A stretch of DNA of 38,552 nt from an uncultured Eubacteriales bacterium (lineage in GTDB: Bacteria > Bacillota > Clostridia > Oscillospirales > Oscillospiraceae): assembly GCA_900321275.1 (NCBI GenBank), contig ONVI01000030.1, positions 1 to 38,552 of the forward strand, given 5' to 3'. Both the position numbers and the translations under genes were made by a program. Of this stretch, positions 32,347-38,552 are shown piece after piece. The number at the start of each line of letters is the position of its first letter. The first letter of the stretch is position 1. The notes beneath the pieces were generated by a model. It made no database searches, was not told the origin of the DNA, and saw nothing but the letters and a program-made list of their open reading frames with translations.

Positions 32347-32393
32347 GTTCGGGACCAAGAGGCCCGGGGTTCAAATCCCCGCACTCCGACCAA
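32347..32393 (+). repeat. attR, 47-bp direct repeat
   Basis: An identical copy of 25132-25178 holding the 3' part of tRNA-Pro (from the anticodon loop to CCA). It lacks the 5' half, so it is not a working tRNA. Confidence 0.95.
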
Positions 32394-32425
32394 AAAAGAT
32401 GACCCACTTTTGTGGGTCATCTTTT
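32394..32425. terminator. Original chromosomal tRNA-Pro terminator, now beyond attR
   Basis: 14-bp perfect stem AAAAGATGACCCAC / GTGGGTCATCTTTT with a TTTT loop. It directly follows the tRNA fragment, marking the pre-insertion tRNA 3' flank. It also serves the convergent aconitase X operon. Confidence 0.85.
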
Positions 32426-32448
32426 CTATTTCGTACAGTCTTTTCTTC

Positions 32449-32889
32449 TCACTCCACCGTGACGAGGCCGCCCTCCCCGACGGTGACGGTCATGCCGGTC
32501 TGCACATAGTCAAGAAATTCGTCGCCCAGCATGTCCACAACGGGCATGGAGGCGTCCGTCCAGACGTCGCCCAGGATTGCCCCGGAAGCGGCAAGGGAGT
32601 CAATCGGTTTTGAGAAGAGTATGCAGGCAGGCTGCTTGCCTTGGGCGCAGGCGGTATAGAGCACCATCCCGCCGGTGGTGGAGCCGATGGTCATCGGCAG
32701 GCACAGCGCCTTGCCGAGCATGGGTTTCCTGTAAATGTCCGGGTTATTCTGGTCGCCGCATTTGACCTGCCTGTCGCCGAACATCAAGGCCATCTGGAAG
32801 CTTGCCAGGGTATTGAAACCGCCGCGGCTGACCAATGCCTCGGCCTTACAGGTACCGGGGACAATGACGCGGCCTTGAAACTCCTTCAT
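32449..32889 (-). CDS. Aconitase X small subunit (DUF126 swivelling domain)
   Basis: 146-residue DUF126 protein, the swivelling domain of aconitase X enzymes. Conserved-looking segments are GRVIVPGTCKAEALVSRGGF (N-terminus), MGKALCLPMTIGSTTGGMVL-like (residues about 56-75, seen here as LGKALCLPMTIGSTTGG) and DSLAASGAILGDVW. It closes over the Fe-S active site formed by the large subunit encoded just upstream (four-base overlap). Two-gene aconitase X enzymes act as dehydratases, for example on cis-3-hydroxyproline or mevalonate phosphate; the substrate here is not known. Confidence 0.9.
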   Translation of the reverse strand: MKEFQGRVIVPGTCKAEALVSRGGFNTLASFQMALMFGDRQVKCGDQNNPDIYRKPMLGKALCLPMTIGSTTGGMVLYTACAQGKQPACILFSKPIDSLAASGAILGDVWTDASMPVVDMLGDEFLDYVQTGMTVTVGEGGLVTVE

Positions 32890-34166
32890 ACGCTCCCCTC
32901 CTTCCCGGTAATCATATCAAGAATCTCCGCCTCGGTATAGAAGCGGGCGCTGGTATAGGTGCGCAGTTTGTTGGAGCAGGTGATGACCGGCTTTTTCTTA
33001 CAGAGTGGATTGTTCATGTACATCAGCGGGCAGATATAGCTGATGACAACGCCGTAGCTGCGCAGCCTTGCGGCAACGGTTCCCTTCTCGGCCTCGCGGA
33101 TCACCGCGGGAGAGGCCGTGAAGACCGTCGGAACGGTAATTGTATCCCGACCGCTCTGCCGCAGTTTTTCGCCGATGGCAGCACACCACGCCTCCATCTG
33201 TTTAAGCGTCAGGTGCGGACAGCCCACAAAGCACAGGGCAGGATCGGCGTCCGGATTTTTCCAGACTACGGGATAGCTCTCCTTCACCCGCCGGAGCTCG
33301 GCGTCGTCAATGACATAGACCTGCGCGCCCTCGCGGATCAGCGCCTCGCCCTGTTCTTTTGCCTCAGGCGTGAGATTTTCAATATGGTAAAGCCCCACCG
33401 CGCCGTTTGAGGCCGCAGCCGCGCCGAAGTCCTTCAGATAGGAGACGGTGTCCTCATTCAGCTCTGTACCGAGCCATTTGTCAAGCCCGCGCACATAGGG
33501 AACCGCCTCCATGACCTTCATTCCGATGGCGGAACCGAGAAGCTGCGCCTCAGGTTTTTCGGCGCAGTTGACCTCAACGATCCAGTCGGCCTTGCGCCCC
33601 TCGTCGGTCAGAAGGCCGAATTCCGGTACAAAGCCCGCCACCGAACCCATGAGCTCGATAATCCCGGAGTTGCGGTTGCAGCGCGCGCCAAGGACGGAGT
33701 TTGCGAATACCACGGCGGAGGATTCCGCCCAGCTCAGCACGTCGCCTTTTTCGGGCTTGTTTCCCACCTGGTCGAGATAGCAGGTGCAGGTGTAGTCCTC
33801 GTCCTTCGTAATGCCGAGCTTCTTGAGCTGTGCCTCATATTCCTTCTGGCGGGTATACATGATCTTTTTGAACACGATATCCTCCAGCAGGCTGGTGGGC
33901 ACGGCCGGGTCGATGGGCCTGGGATCGGCGGTAAACCTCTGTCCGGCGGTGAGCCCCGCCGCGATAAGCTGGTCGTACAGTTCATAGACCGGCTGAATCG
34001 CCTTGAGTCCGAAGGAGATCACCGTATGGCCGCATTTTCCCGTGATGGGAACCATGCGCTCGGCGCCGAAAGCGTCGCCGTACATGACGAGCGTTCTGAC
34101 TACCTTGGCCATGGTTTCACCCTGCGCGCCGTCCAGCATGGCCTGTTGCTCGGGTGTCAGTTTCAA
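32886..34166 (-). CDS. Aconitase X catalytic (large) subunit (DUF521)
   Basis: 426-residue DUF521 protein, the catalytic part of aconitase X, which should carry an iron-sulfur cluster. Cysteines typical of the family appear in DYTCTCYLDQVGNKP (about residue 130), NSVLGARCNRNSG (about 160) and ISYICPLMYMNN (about 387). Other landmarks are the start LTPEQQAMLDGAQGE and WAESSAVVFANSVLG. No hydroxyproline epimerase or mevalonate gene is adjacent, so cis-3-hydroxy-L-proline dehydratase is only one possibility. The promoter is at 34224-34252. Confidence 0.9.
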   Translation of the reverse strand: MKLTPEQQAMLDGAQGETMAKVVRTLVMYGDAFGAERMVPITGKCGHTVISFGLKAIQPVYELYDQLIAAGLTAGQRFTADPRPIDPAVPTSLLEDIVFKKIMYTRQKEYEAQLKKLGITKDEDYTCTCYLDQVGNKPEKGDVLSWAESSAVVFANSVLGARCNRNSGIIELMGSVAGFVPEFGLLTDEGRKADWIVEVNCAEKPEAQLLGSAIGMKVMEAVPYVRGLDKWLGTELNEDTVSYLKDFGAAAASNGAVGLYHIENLTPEAKEQGEALIREGAQVYVIDDAELRRVKESYPVVWKNPDADPALCFVGCPHLTLKQMEAWCAAIGEKLRQSGRDTITVPTVFTASPAVIREAEKGTVAARLRSYGVVISYICPLMYMNNPLCKKKPVITCSNKLRTYTSARFYTEAEILDMITGKEGSV

Positions 34167-34223
34167 AATATCACTTCCTTAGCTTCAGTTTTTCACATTT
34201 TGTTTTTTACCTACTTTGTTATT

Positions 34224-34252
34224 ATTTTACCAGCGTTGTGATGGAAAGTCAA
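34224..34252 (-). promoter_or_regulatory. Promoter of the aconitase X operon
   Basis: Minus strand TTGACT (34247-34252), spacer of 17, TAAAAT (34224-34229). A second TTGACA lies a few bases further upstream. The stretch 34253-34430 shows no gene. Confidence 0.75.
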
Positions 34253-34430
34253 TTGTCAATAGATATGGAAAGCACAAGCATCGCACACGGCAAGATCAGC
34301 CGGGTTACATAATACAGTTGACCGATTATGAGCAGTGAACGTCAAGATCGCGCAGTCTGTGTTTTTTGCAGCATCAAGCGGCGGGCAGACCGCGAAGTTC
34401 TAAAGAACTCTTAAACCCGCGTCCATTCTG

Positions 34431-34459
34431 TAGACAAGGGAAAATCGCTGTGTTATAAT
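34431..34459 (+). promoter_or_regulatory. Promoter of the GG-leader LysM gene
   Basis: TAGACA (34431-34436), spacer of 17, TATAAT (34454-34459), followed by AAAGGAG eight bases before the ATG at 34504. Confidence 0.8.
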
Positions 34460-34503
34460 ACAGCCATCCTGAGAAAAGGAAAAAATGAAAGGAGATAACA
34501 AAA

Positions 34504-34746
34504 ATGTCCGATAATATGAACAAGCTTTCCGATGAATTCGCCGGCCAGGTTTCCGGCGGCAAGGGTGCAGACGGCCCCTCCTGGGTTGAGAACGGCATCA
34601 CCTATTACCGTATTGTCCGCGGCGACACTCTTTCCCAGATTGCCCAGAGATTCGGCACTTCCGTTTACCAGCTCCAGGCCCTGAACTCCGGCCTCATCAA
34701 GAACATCGACGTTATCCGTGAGGGCTGGGTTATCAGAATCTACTGA
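34504..34746 (+). CDS. LysM-domain miniprotein with a double-glycine-type leader
   Basis: 80 residues. The N-terminus MSDNMNKLSDEFAGQVSGG looks like the leader of class II bacteriocins and other peptides exported by C39-peptidase ABC transporters: a short charged helix with hydrophobic residues at spaced positions ending in Gly-Gly. After it follow a Gly/Asp linker and one LysM module (TYYRIVRGDTLSQIAQRFGT, then YQLQALNSGLIKNIDVIREG and WVIRIY). There is no Sec signal peptide. Export by leader cleavage after GG and binding to peptidoglycan or chitin-like glycans is inferred. It has its own promoter and terminator; no transporter gene is near. Confidence 0.85.
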   Translation: MSDNMNKLSDEFAGQVSGGKGADGPSWVENGITYYRIVRGDTLSQIAQRFGTSVYQLQALNSGLIKNIDVIREGWVIRIY

Positions 34747-34763
34747 TTTCACAGACACAATGC

Positions 34764-34799
34764 AAAAACGGCGCGGCCCATGGGCCCGCGCCGTTTTTG
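34764..34799 (+). terminator. Terminator of the LysM gene
   Basis: AAAAACGGCGCGG / CCGCGCCGTTTTT-type hairpin with a short CCATGGG loop and a T tract included in the 3' arm. Confidence 0.85.
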
Positions 34800-34817
34800 C
34801 GTTCCTTTTCCCCGTTC

Positions 34818-34846
34818 TTGACCGATCCCGCGCCGCGTGGTATAGT
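34818..34846 (+). promoter_or_regulatory. Promoter of the 113-residue protein gene
   Basis: TTGACC (34818-34823), spacer of 17, TATAGT (34841-34846), 33 bases before the ATG, with CAGGAGG between. Confidence 0.75.
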
Positions 34847-34879
34847 GAGCGCAGACAAATCGTTCAGGAGGCAGAACCC

Positions 34880-35221
34880 ATGTTTGAGAAGCGAGTGGAC
34901 ATTTTCAAAAAGCGTGACCGTGAGACCTGGCTGCAGATCAGGGCGGCGCTCAAGGAGGCCGGGCTTCCCGGCGTCAAGTCGGGCCATTACCTGCAGGAGA
35001 CCGTCATAGGCGGCGGCTGCGGCGCAAAGCTCGATCCCCGTAATTTCGGCAGCCGTGGCGCCATCGACCGCGATATCTACTGGGTCAAGGTGATCGCCGG
35101 CGATGAGGAAAAAGCCCGTGAAATCCTGCGGCGCAACGGCATCGTCCCTGTCGTGGAGGAAAACGTCCTGCTTGACGCCGCCCTGCGCAAGCGTCCCAAG
35201 GAGGATTACTTTGAGCGCTAA
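34880..35221 (+). CDS. Small cytosolic protein, possibly DUF2007-like
   Basis: 113 residues, basic, no membrane segment. The stretch DRETWLQIRAALKEAGLPGV and the later GDEEKAREILRRNGIVPVV form a helix-strand/helix-strand pattern like the DUF2007 'signal-transducing' fold, with a Gly/Cys loop (VIGGGCGAKLDP) between. The match is weak and no function can be given. It has its own promoter and ribosome binding site and ends at a strong hairpin, so it is a real monocistronic gene. Confidence 0.75.
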   Translation: MFEKRVDIFKKRDRETWLQIRAALKEAGLPGVKSGHYLQETVIGGGCGAKLDPRNFGSRGAIDRDIYWVKVIAGDEEKAREILRRNGIVPVVEENVLLDAALRKRPKEDYFER

Positions 35222-35266
35222 AGCATGAAAAAGACGGAATCGAATCGGTTCCGTCTTTTTCATGCT
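35222..35266. terminator. Bidirectional terminator
   Basis: 18-bp stem AGCATGAAAAAGACGGAA / TTCCGTCTTTTTCATGCT with a 9-base loop. The inner GACGGAA / TTCCGTC stem is followed by five Ts in both directions. It serves the plus-strand 113-residue gene and the minus-strand 39-residue gene. Confidence 0.85.
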
Positions 35267-35339
35267 CTATCACAGTCGAATTTCTTCAAGCTGTTTTCTG
35301 TTGTTCTCTCAGCGCCGCATAACAGCGCGCACCATGCAA

Positions 35340-35459
35340 TCAGAGATTGCAGAAGGGCAGCGTCCAATAATAATAAGCAAAGTCCTTATCATCCAGCAAA
35401 TTGGGAAATTGGTGCTGCTCCGGCTCGAAAACATTTGAGATGATCATTTCTCTGTACAT
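35340..35459 (-). CDS. 39-residue peptide gene with strong expression signals
   Basis: It encodes a peptide starting MYREMIISNVFEPEQHQFPN and ending DFAYYYWTLPFCNL. AAGGAGG lies ten bases upstream of the ATG, and a TTGAAA-17-TATAAT promoter ends 36 bases upstream. The peptide is acidic at its centre and aromatic at its C-terminus (YYYW, F), with one Cys. It has no signal peptide or membrane helix and no neighbour on its strand before the terminator at 35222-35266. No family recognised; it could be a small regulatory protein, a precursor peptide, or a leader-type peptide. Confidence 0.65.
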   Translation of the reverse strand: MYREMIISNVFEPEQHQFPNLLDDKDFAYYYWTLPFCNL

Positions 35460-35494
35460 GTTCTCTTTGCCTCCTTTCCTTGGGTTCGCGCTGG

Positions 35495-35523
35495 ATTATA
35501 GTCCTTTACACCCGCGATTTCAA
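35495..35523 (-). promoter_or_regulatory. Promoter of the 39-residue peptide gene
   Basis: Minus strand TTGAAA (35518-35523), spacer of 17, TATAAT (35495-35500), a strong sigma-A match. Between it and the end of the noc-like gene (35524-35604) nothing else is seen. Confidence 0.8.
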
Positions 35524-35604
35524 GAGCAGTTTTGCCCAAGATTTTGGCTATTATTTCTAAATGCCTGTATGCTTTTTTGTGTTGTTTGCACAATTTTGGC
35601 TCAT

Positions 35605-36438
35605 TTATGCTCCATTCACCGGTGTTCGTCCCTTGGGGATAGAGATCGTTAGAATAAGGGAATCGTCGGTTTCCATACGCTTGACGCCCGCGTCGATACC
35701 TCCCTGTTTCATGAGATCCAGCGAGCGGTTGAGGCTGTTGAGAAAGACGCGCACATCCTTGAGGATCAAGGTACGGCGCGGCTCCGGCTTCTCCTGCGCA
35801 TCCTCCGGCGCAGTCAGCAGAGCCTCTATGTATTCCTCTGTTGCGGCAACGGTCAGGTCGTTTGCGGCGATGTATTCCAAAGCCATGCGCTGGGAGCCGG
35901 GCTCCGGCAGACGCAGGAGGGCGCGGCCGTGGCGCTCGCTCAGGCCATAGCTGCGCAGATTTTCCAGCACATCCGGCGGAAGCTTGAGGAGGCGCAGCTT
36001 GTTCGCCACCGCGGACTGTGATTTGCCGATGCGCTTTGCCGCTTCCTCCTGGCTCATGCCGAACATGCGGATCAGCCTGCTCAGACCCACGGCCTCCTCT
36101 ACGAAGTCCAGATCGCGTCGCTGGAGATTTTCAATCAGCGCGATGAGGCTCGCGTCCTGCATGTTCACATCCAGCACAATGCACGGCACCTCCTCCAGAC
36201 CCGCCAGCTTTGCCGCGCGAAGCCGCCGTTCCCCTGCCACCAGCTCGTACCTCCCACCCCGGCAGCGCACCGTCAGGGGGTTGAGGATGCCGTAGCTCCG
36301 TATACTCTGGCTCAGCTCCTCCAGCGCGCTCTCATCAAACAGCTTTCGCGGCTGCACGGGGTTCGGCGCGATGTCCTCCGCCGGCAGCCACACGACATTC
36401 CCCCGCCGGACACCCGGGCGGCTTCGCATTGTCTGCAT
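35605..36438 (-). CDS. noc: ParB/Noc-family chromosome-binding protein
   Basis: 277 residues. The N-terminal ParB/Srx CTPase domain has DIAPNPVQPRKLFDESALEE and the CTP-binding motif GERRLRAAKLAG; next is ENLQRRDLDFVEEAVGLSRL, then the HTH (MSQEEAAKRIGKSQSAVANK). The C-terminal dimerisation part is short. Noc binds NBS sites and blocks division over the nucleoid; ParB binds parS and loads SMC. I favour Noc because no parA is adjacent, but sequence alone does not settle this. AGGAGG lies upstream. Confidence 0.85.
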   Translation of the reverse strand: MQTMRSRPGVRRGNVVWLPAEDIAPNPVQPRKLFDESALEELSQSIRSYGILNPLTVRCRGGRYELVAGERRLRAAKLAGLEEVPCIVLDVNMQDASLIALIENLQRRDLDFVEEAVGLSRLIRMFGMSQEEAAKRIGKSQSAVANKLRLLKLPPDVLENLRSYGLSERHGRALLRLPEPGSQRMALEYIAANDLTVAATEEYIEALLTAPEDAQEKPEPRRTLILKDVRVFLNSLNRSLDLMKQGGIDAGVKRMETDDSLILTISIPKGRTPVNGA

Positions 36439-36561
36439 ATCGGTGACCTCCTATGTTGTGGTTGATGAACCAAGCATATACCGGATATAGTGAAAAAGCG
36501 GGCGAAAGCGCAAACCCGACCGTTTTTTTCGGCCACTGCGCACGGAGAGAGAAAATAAACC

Positions 36562-36590
36562 TTGAAAGTATTTGAAATTTTAGGTATAGT
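36562..36590 (+). promoter_or_regulatory. Promoter of the alanine symporter gene
   Basis: TTGAAA (36562-36567), spacer of 17, TATAGT (36585-36590), 47 bases before the ATG. Confidence 0.75.
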
Positions 36591-36637
36591 AGGCGTGCGG
36601 TCATTGACCCGATTAACAAGACAGGAGAAAAAGACAC

Positions 36638-38053
36638 ATGCTCAATTCCATCGACAGCGTCATCAACGCCATCAGCGGCTTTTTGTACCAGCCGTACGTA
36701 GTGCCCCTGATTTTGATCCTTGCCGGGCTCTATTTTACTTTCCGGCTGAAATTTGTTCAGTTCCGCCTCTTTGCCGAATCTCTCCGCGTCGTGAAGGAAA
36801 AGCCTGTGAACCTCGGCGCGACCTCCTCCTTCGGCGCCCTGATGCTTTCGACCGCCTCGCGCGTCGGCACAGGCAATATTATGGGCGTCTCGACAGCGCT
36901 CTGTCTCGGCGGCCCCGGCGCGATCTTCTGGATGTGGGTCACGGCGGTCCTCGGCGGCGCGTCCGCGTTCGTGGAATCCACCCTCGCCCAGATCTATAAA
37001 AAGCGTGATCCCAACGGCGGCAGCTACGGCGGCCCCTCTTATTACATGGAGCAGGGTCTCGGCAAGCGCTGGCTGGGCGTTATCTTCGCCATCGTGCTGA
37101 TTCTTACCTATGCGGTGGGCTACAACATGCTGGCTGCCTATAACACGCAGGATACCTTCTCCACCTTCTCCTTCTACAGCAAGTCCACCTCCGTCGTGGT
37201 CGGCGCGGTGCTGGCGGCGCTGTTCGGCTTCTGCATCCTCGGCGGCGGCAAGCGTCTGACCAGGGTGACGGAGATTCTCGTTCCCGTGATGGGGATTCTC
37301 TATGTGCTGGTCTCCCTCTATGTGGTCATCACCCACATCGGCAGCTTTACCAGAGTTTTCGGCGATATTTTCCGCCAGGCTTTTGATTTCAAGGCTGCTT
37401 TCGGCGGCTTCAGCGGCTCCTGCATCATGTGGGGCATCAAGCGCGGCCTGTACTCCAACGAGGCCGGTATGGGCTCCGCCCCCAACGCTGCCGCCGCGGC
37501 GGATGTCAGTCACCCCGCCAAGCAGGGTCTGGTGCAGATGCTGTCCGTGTTCATCGACACGCTGCTGATCTGCTCCGCCACCGCCTTTCTCTGCCTCTTC
37601 TCCGGGGTACAGCCGCTTGCGGAGTCGGCCGGCGCAACCTATGTCCAGGCCTGCACCAGAACGGCGCTCGGCAGCTTCGGCGCGATCTTCATTTCTGTTG
37701 CGGTCTGTCTCTTCGCCTTCACCACGCTGCTGGGCAACTACTACTACACCGAAGGCTGCCTGCGCTTCATCATGAAGAAGGAGCCGAGCAATGGCTTCCT
37801 GGTTGTCTACCGTCTGGCAGCAACGGCCCTGGTCTTTCTGGGCGCGGTGATTTCGGCCGGTCTCGCCTGGGACACGGCGGATCTGCTGCAGGCACTGATG
37901 GTCATCATCAACATCCCGGTCATTGTGATCCTCGCCAAGCCCGCCATCGCCGCCCTGCGCGATTATGAGTGGCAAAAGCGCAAGGGCAAGCTCCCCGCCT
38001 ACCGCGGCGACGCCAACGGCGTCAAAGGCACCGACTTCTGGCAGAGCGTATAA
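36638..38053 (+). CDS. Sodium:alanine symporter (AGCS) family transporter
   Basis: 471-residue membrane protein with about 11 helices, of the alanine/glycine:cation symporter family (AlsT/DagA). It imports alanine or glycine with Na+. Family landmarks: STASRVGTGNIMGVSTALCL, GPGAIFWMWVTAVLGGASAF, KRDPNGGSYGGPSYYMEQGL, and the long signature WGIKRGLYSNEAGMGSAPNA. AGGAG precedes the ATG. It is monocistronic; an IS element begins about 18 bases after its stop, so its native terminator may have been displaced. Confidence 0.95.
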   Translation: MLNSIDSVINAISGFLYQPYVVPLILILAGLYFTFRLKFVQFRLFAESLRVVKEKPVNLGATSSFGALMLSTASRVGTGNIMGVSTALCLGGPGAIFWMWVTAVLGGASAFVESTLAQIYKKRDPNGGSYGGPSYYMEQGLGKRWLGVIFAIVLILTYAVGYNMLAAYNTQDTFSTFSFYSKSTSVVVGAVLAALFGFCILGGGKRLTRVTEILVPVMGILYVLVSLYVVITHIGSFTRVFGDIFRQAFDFKAAFGGFSGSCIMWGIKRGLYSNEAGMGSAPNAAAAADVSHPAKQGLVQMLSVFIDTLLICSATAFLCLFSGVQPLAESAGATYVQACTRTALGSFGAIFISVAVCLFAFTTLLGNYYYTEGCLRFIMKKEPSNGFLVVYRLAATALVFLGAVISAGLAWDTADLLQALMVIINIPVIVILAKPAIAALRDYEWQKRKGKLPAYRGDANGVKGTDFWQSV

Positions 38054-38070
38054 CAATCCTGTGACATAGA

Positions 38071-38552
38071 AGGTGTTGTCTCAAAATAGCAAAGATTGCT
38101 ATTGAGAGGCAGCGCCTCTTTCAATTGGCGTAGATTGTGGAGAACGAGGCTTTACGAAGCACAATTACCGCCGAAAATGTGGAAAACCATCCAGAGAGTA
38201 CCACAAAATAGCGGCGCTCCCGGATGGCTTTTCCATATTCAGTTGCCTGGTATACTACAACCCCGCCGGAAAACTCGTGGGAACCACGAGGCCCGTTCCC
38301 AAGCGGCCTTTTTGGATTTAATGATGAAGTTTGAGGACGTTGTATGCCAAGCTGAGCAAAGTCCATTCCACTTCAACCTTGACCGCGCTGCGCAGAAGAA
38401 ATCTACGAAACCCCATGTCTTCCTTGGTCATGGCAAAAACACCCTCGGCCTGGATGCTGCGATTCACTCGGATCAGCTTTCCTTCGTAAGTGCTGATGCG
38501 TTCTTCCATCGTTTCTCTCTGTCTGGCAAAGCGCTTGGAGACATAGATAACC
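38071..38552 (-). mobile_element. IS1182-like insertion sequence, 3' part, runs off the window
   Basis: From an end near AGGTGTTGTCTCAAAATAGC (about 38071-38090) through a 227-base non-coding part to the transposase gene. Only the 3' end of the element is inside the window, so the other terminal repeat and any target duplication cannot be checked. Confidence 0.6.
38318..38552 (-). CDS. IS1182-family transposase, C-terminal fragment
   Basis: 77 residues are visible and the frame is open at the window edge. The sequence (VIYVSKRFARQRETMEERIS, then GVFAMTKEDMGFRRFLLRSA and KVEVEWTLLSLAYNVLKLHH) matches the C-terminus of IS1182/DDE transposases: EGVFA-TKEDMGFRRFLLRG-KV--E--L---AYN--K. The 5' part is outside the window, so intactness is unknown. 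Confidence 0.8.
   Translation of the reverse strand, partial: VIYVSKRFARQRETMEERISTYEGKLIRVNRSIQAEGVFAMTKEDMGFRRFLLRSAVKVEVEWTLLSLAYNVLKLHH

Larger units (their letters stand above)
25132..32393. mobile_element. 7.26-kb integrative element in tRNA-Pro
   Basis: Bounded by identical 47-bp repeats, one in the tRNA and one at 32347-32393. It encodes a tyrosine integrase next to the right end, an excisionase-like protein, a divergent XRE switch and a leftward operon of about ten small genes. The operon includes a replication-like protein, a sigma factor and a TerS-like HTH protein. No capsid, portal, large terminase, lysis, relaxase or conjugation gene was recognised. Removing it would leave tRNA-Pro followed directly by the hairpin at 32394-32425. 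Confidence 0.92.

Noticed and set aside
32347-32393. Second tRNA-Pro gene
   Set aside because: Only the 3' 46 bases of the tRNA are present; it is attR.
32180-32407. Upstream extension of the integrase with a tandem FVDT repeat
   Set aside because: The repeat is the translation of the arm-type DNA sites and the frame runs across attR; the ATG at 32179 has the ribosome binding site.
38121-38366. Open frame of 81 codons downstream of the IS transposase
   Set aside because: Overlaps the transposase end in another frame and lies in the IS 3' non-coding part; no ribosome binding site.

Overview
The window comes from a high-GC, spore-forming, anaerobic member of the Clostridia, probably an Oscillospiraceae-type gut bacterium. 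The spoIIA sporulation operon, spoVAC, a T-box leader for valS and a large membrane-bound [NiFe] hydrogenase cluster point this way, as do the many palindromic intergenic repeats. The assignment rests on gene content only; no ribosomal RNA is present.

Bases 1-13,700, all on the minus strand, hold one long energy-conservation locus. In transcription order it reads hypF-hypC-hypD / hypE / mbhK-mbhL-hypA / mbhA-B-C-D-E-F-G-H / mbhM-J-N. It encodes a group 4, Mbh-type [NiFe] hydrogenase: a catalytic arm (K, L, J, N), the membrane anchor M and an Mrp-like Na+/H+ antiporter module (A-H). Maturation proteins HypA, C, D, E and F are present. Together these should couple ferredoxin oxidation and H2 evolution to ion pumping. 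Unusual points are an N subunit with four cluster motifs, a large subunit that ends exactly at its processing site, a probable H-I fusion, and three related hairpin repeats in the three gaps that are not translationally coupled.

Bases 13,700-25,180 are ordinary chromosome. They hold spoVAC with a MITE in its leader, a neurotransmitter:sodium symporter family transporter, the spoIIAA-spoIIAB-sigF operon and valS with its T-box. A YcxB-like gene fragment lies between the T-box and valS. Then follow trxA, a secreted protein of unknown function, an LCP-family protein, glnS and tRNA-Pro(CGG).

Bases 25,132-32,393 are a 7.26-kb integrative element in the 3' half of tRNA-Pro. It is bounded by 47-bp direct repeats and carries integrase arm-type repeats at both ends. 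It encodes a tyrosine integrase, a two-promoter XRE switch, an excisionase-like protein, winged-helix and replication-like proteins, its own sigma factor, a small-terminase-like HTH protein and several small proteins. It has no recognisable capsid, portal, large terminase, lysis or conjugation genes, which suggests a phage satellite or a minimal integrative element.

Bases 32,394-38,552 are chromosome again: a two-subunit aconitase X, a LysM miniprotein with a double-glycine leader, a small conserved-looking protein, a 39-residue peptide gene with its own strong promoter, a Noc/ParB-type protein, an Na+:alanine symporter family transporter, and the 3' end of an IS1182-like insertion sequence running off the window.

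The strongest candidates for something undescribed are the GG-leader LysM protein (34504-34746), the 39-residue peptide gene (35340-35459), the tRNA-Pro element with sigma and TerS-like genes, and the four-cluster hydrogenase subunit.
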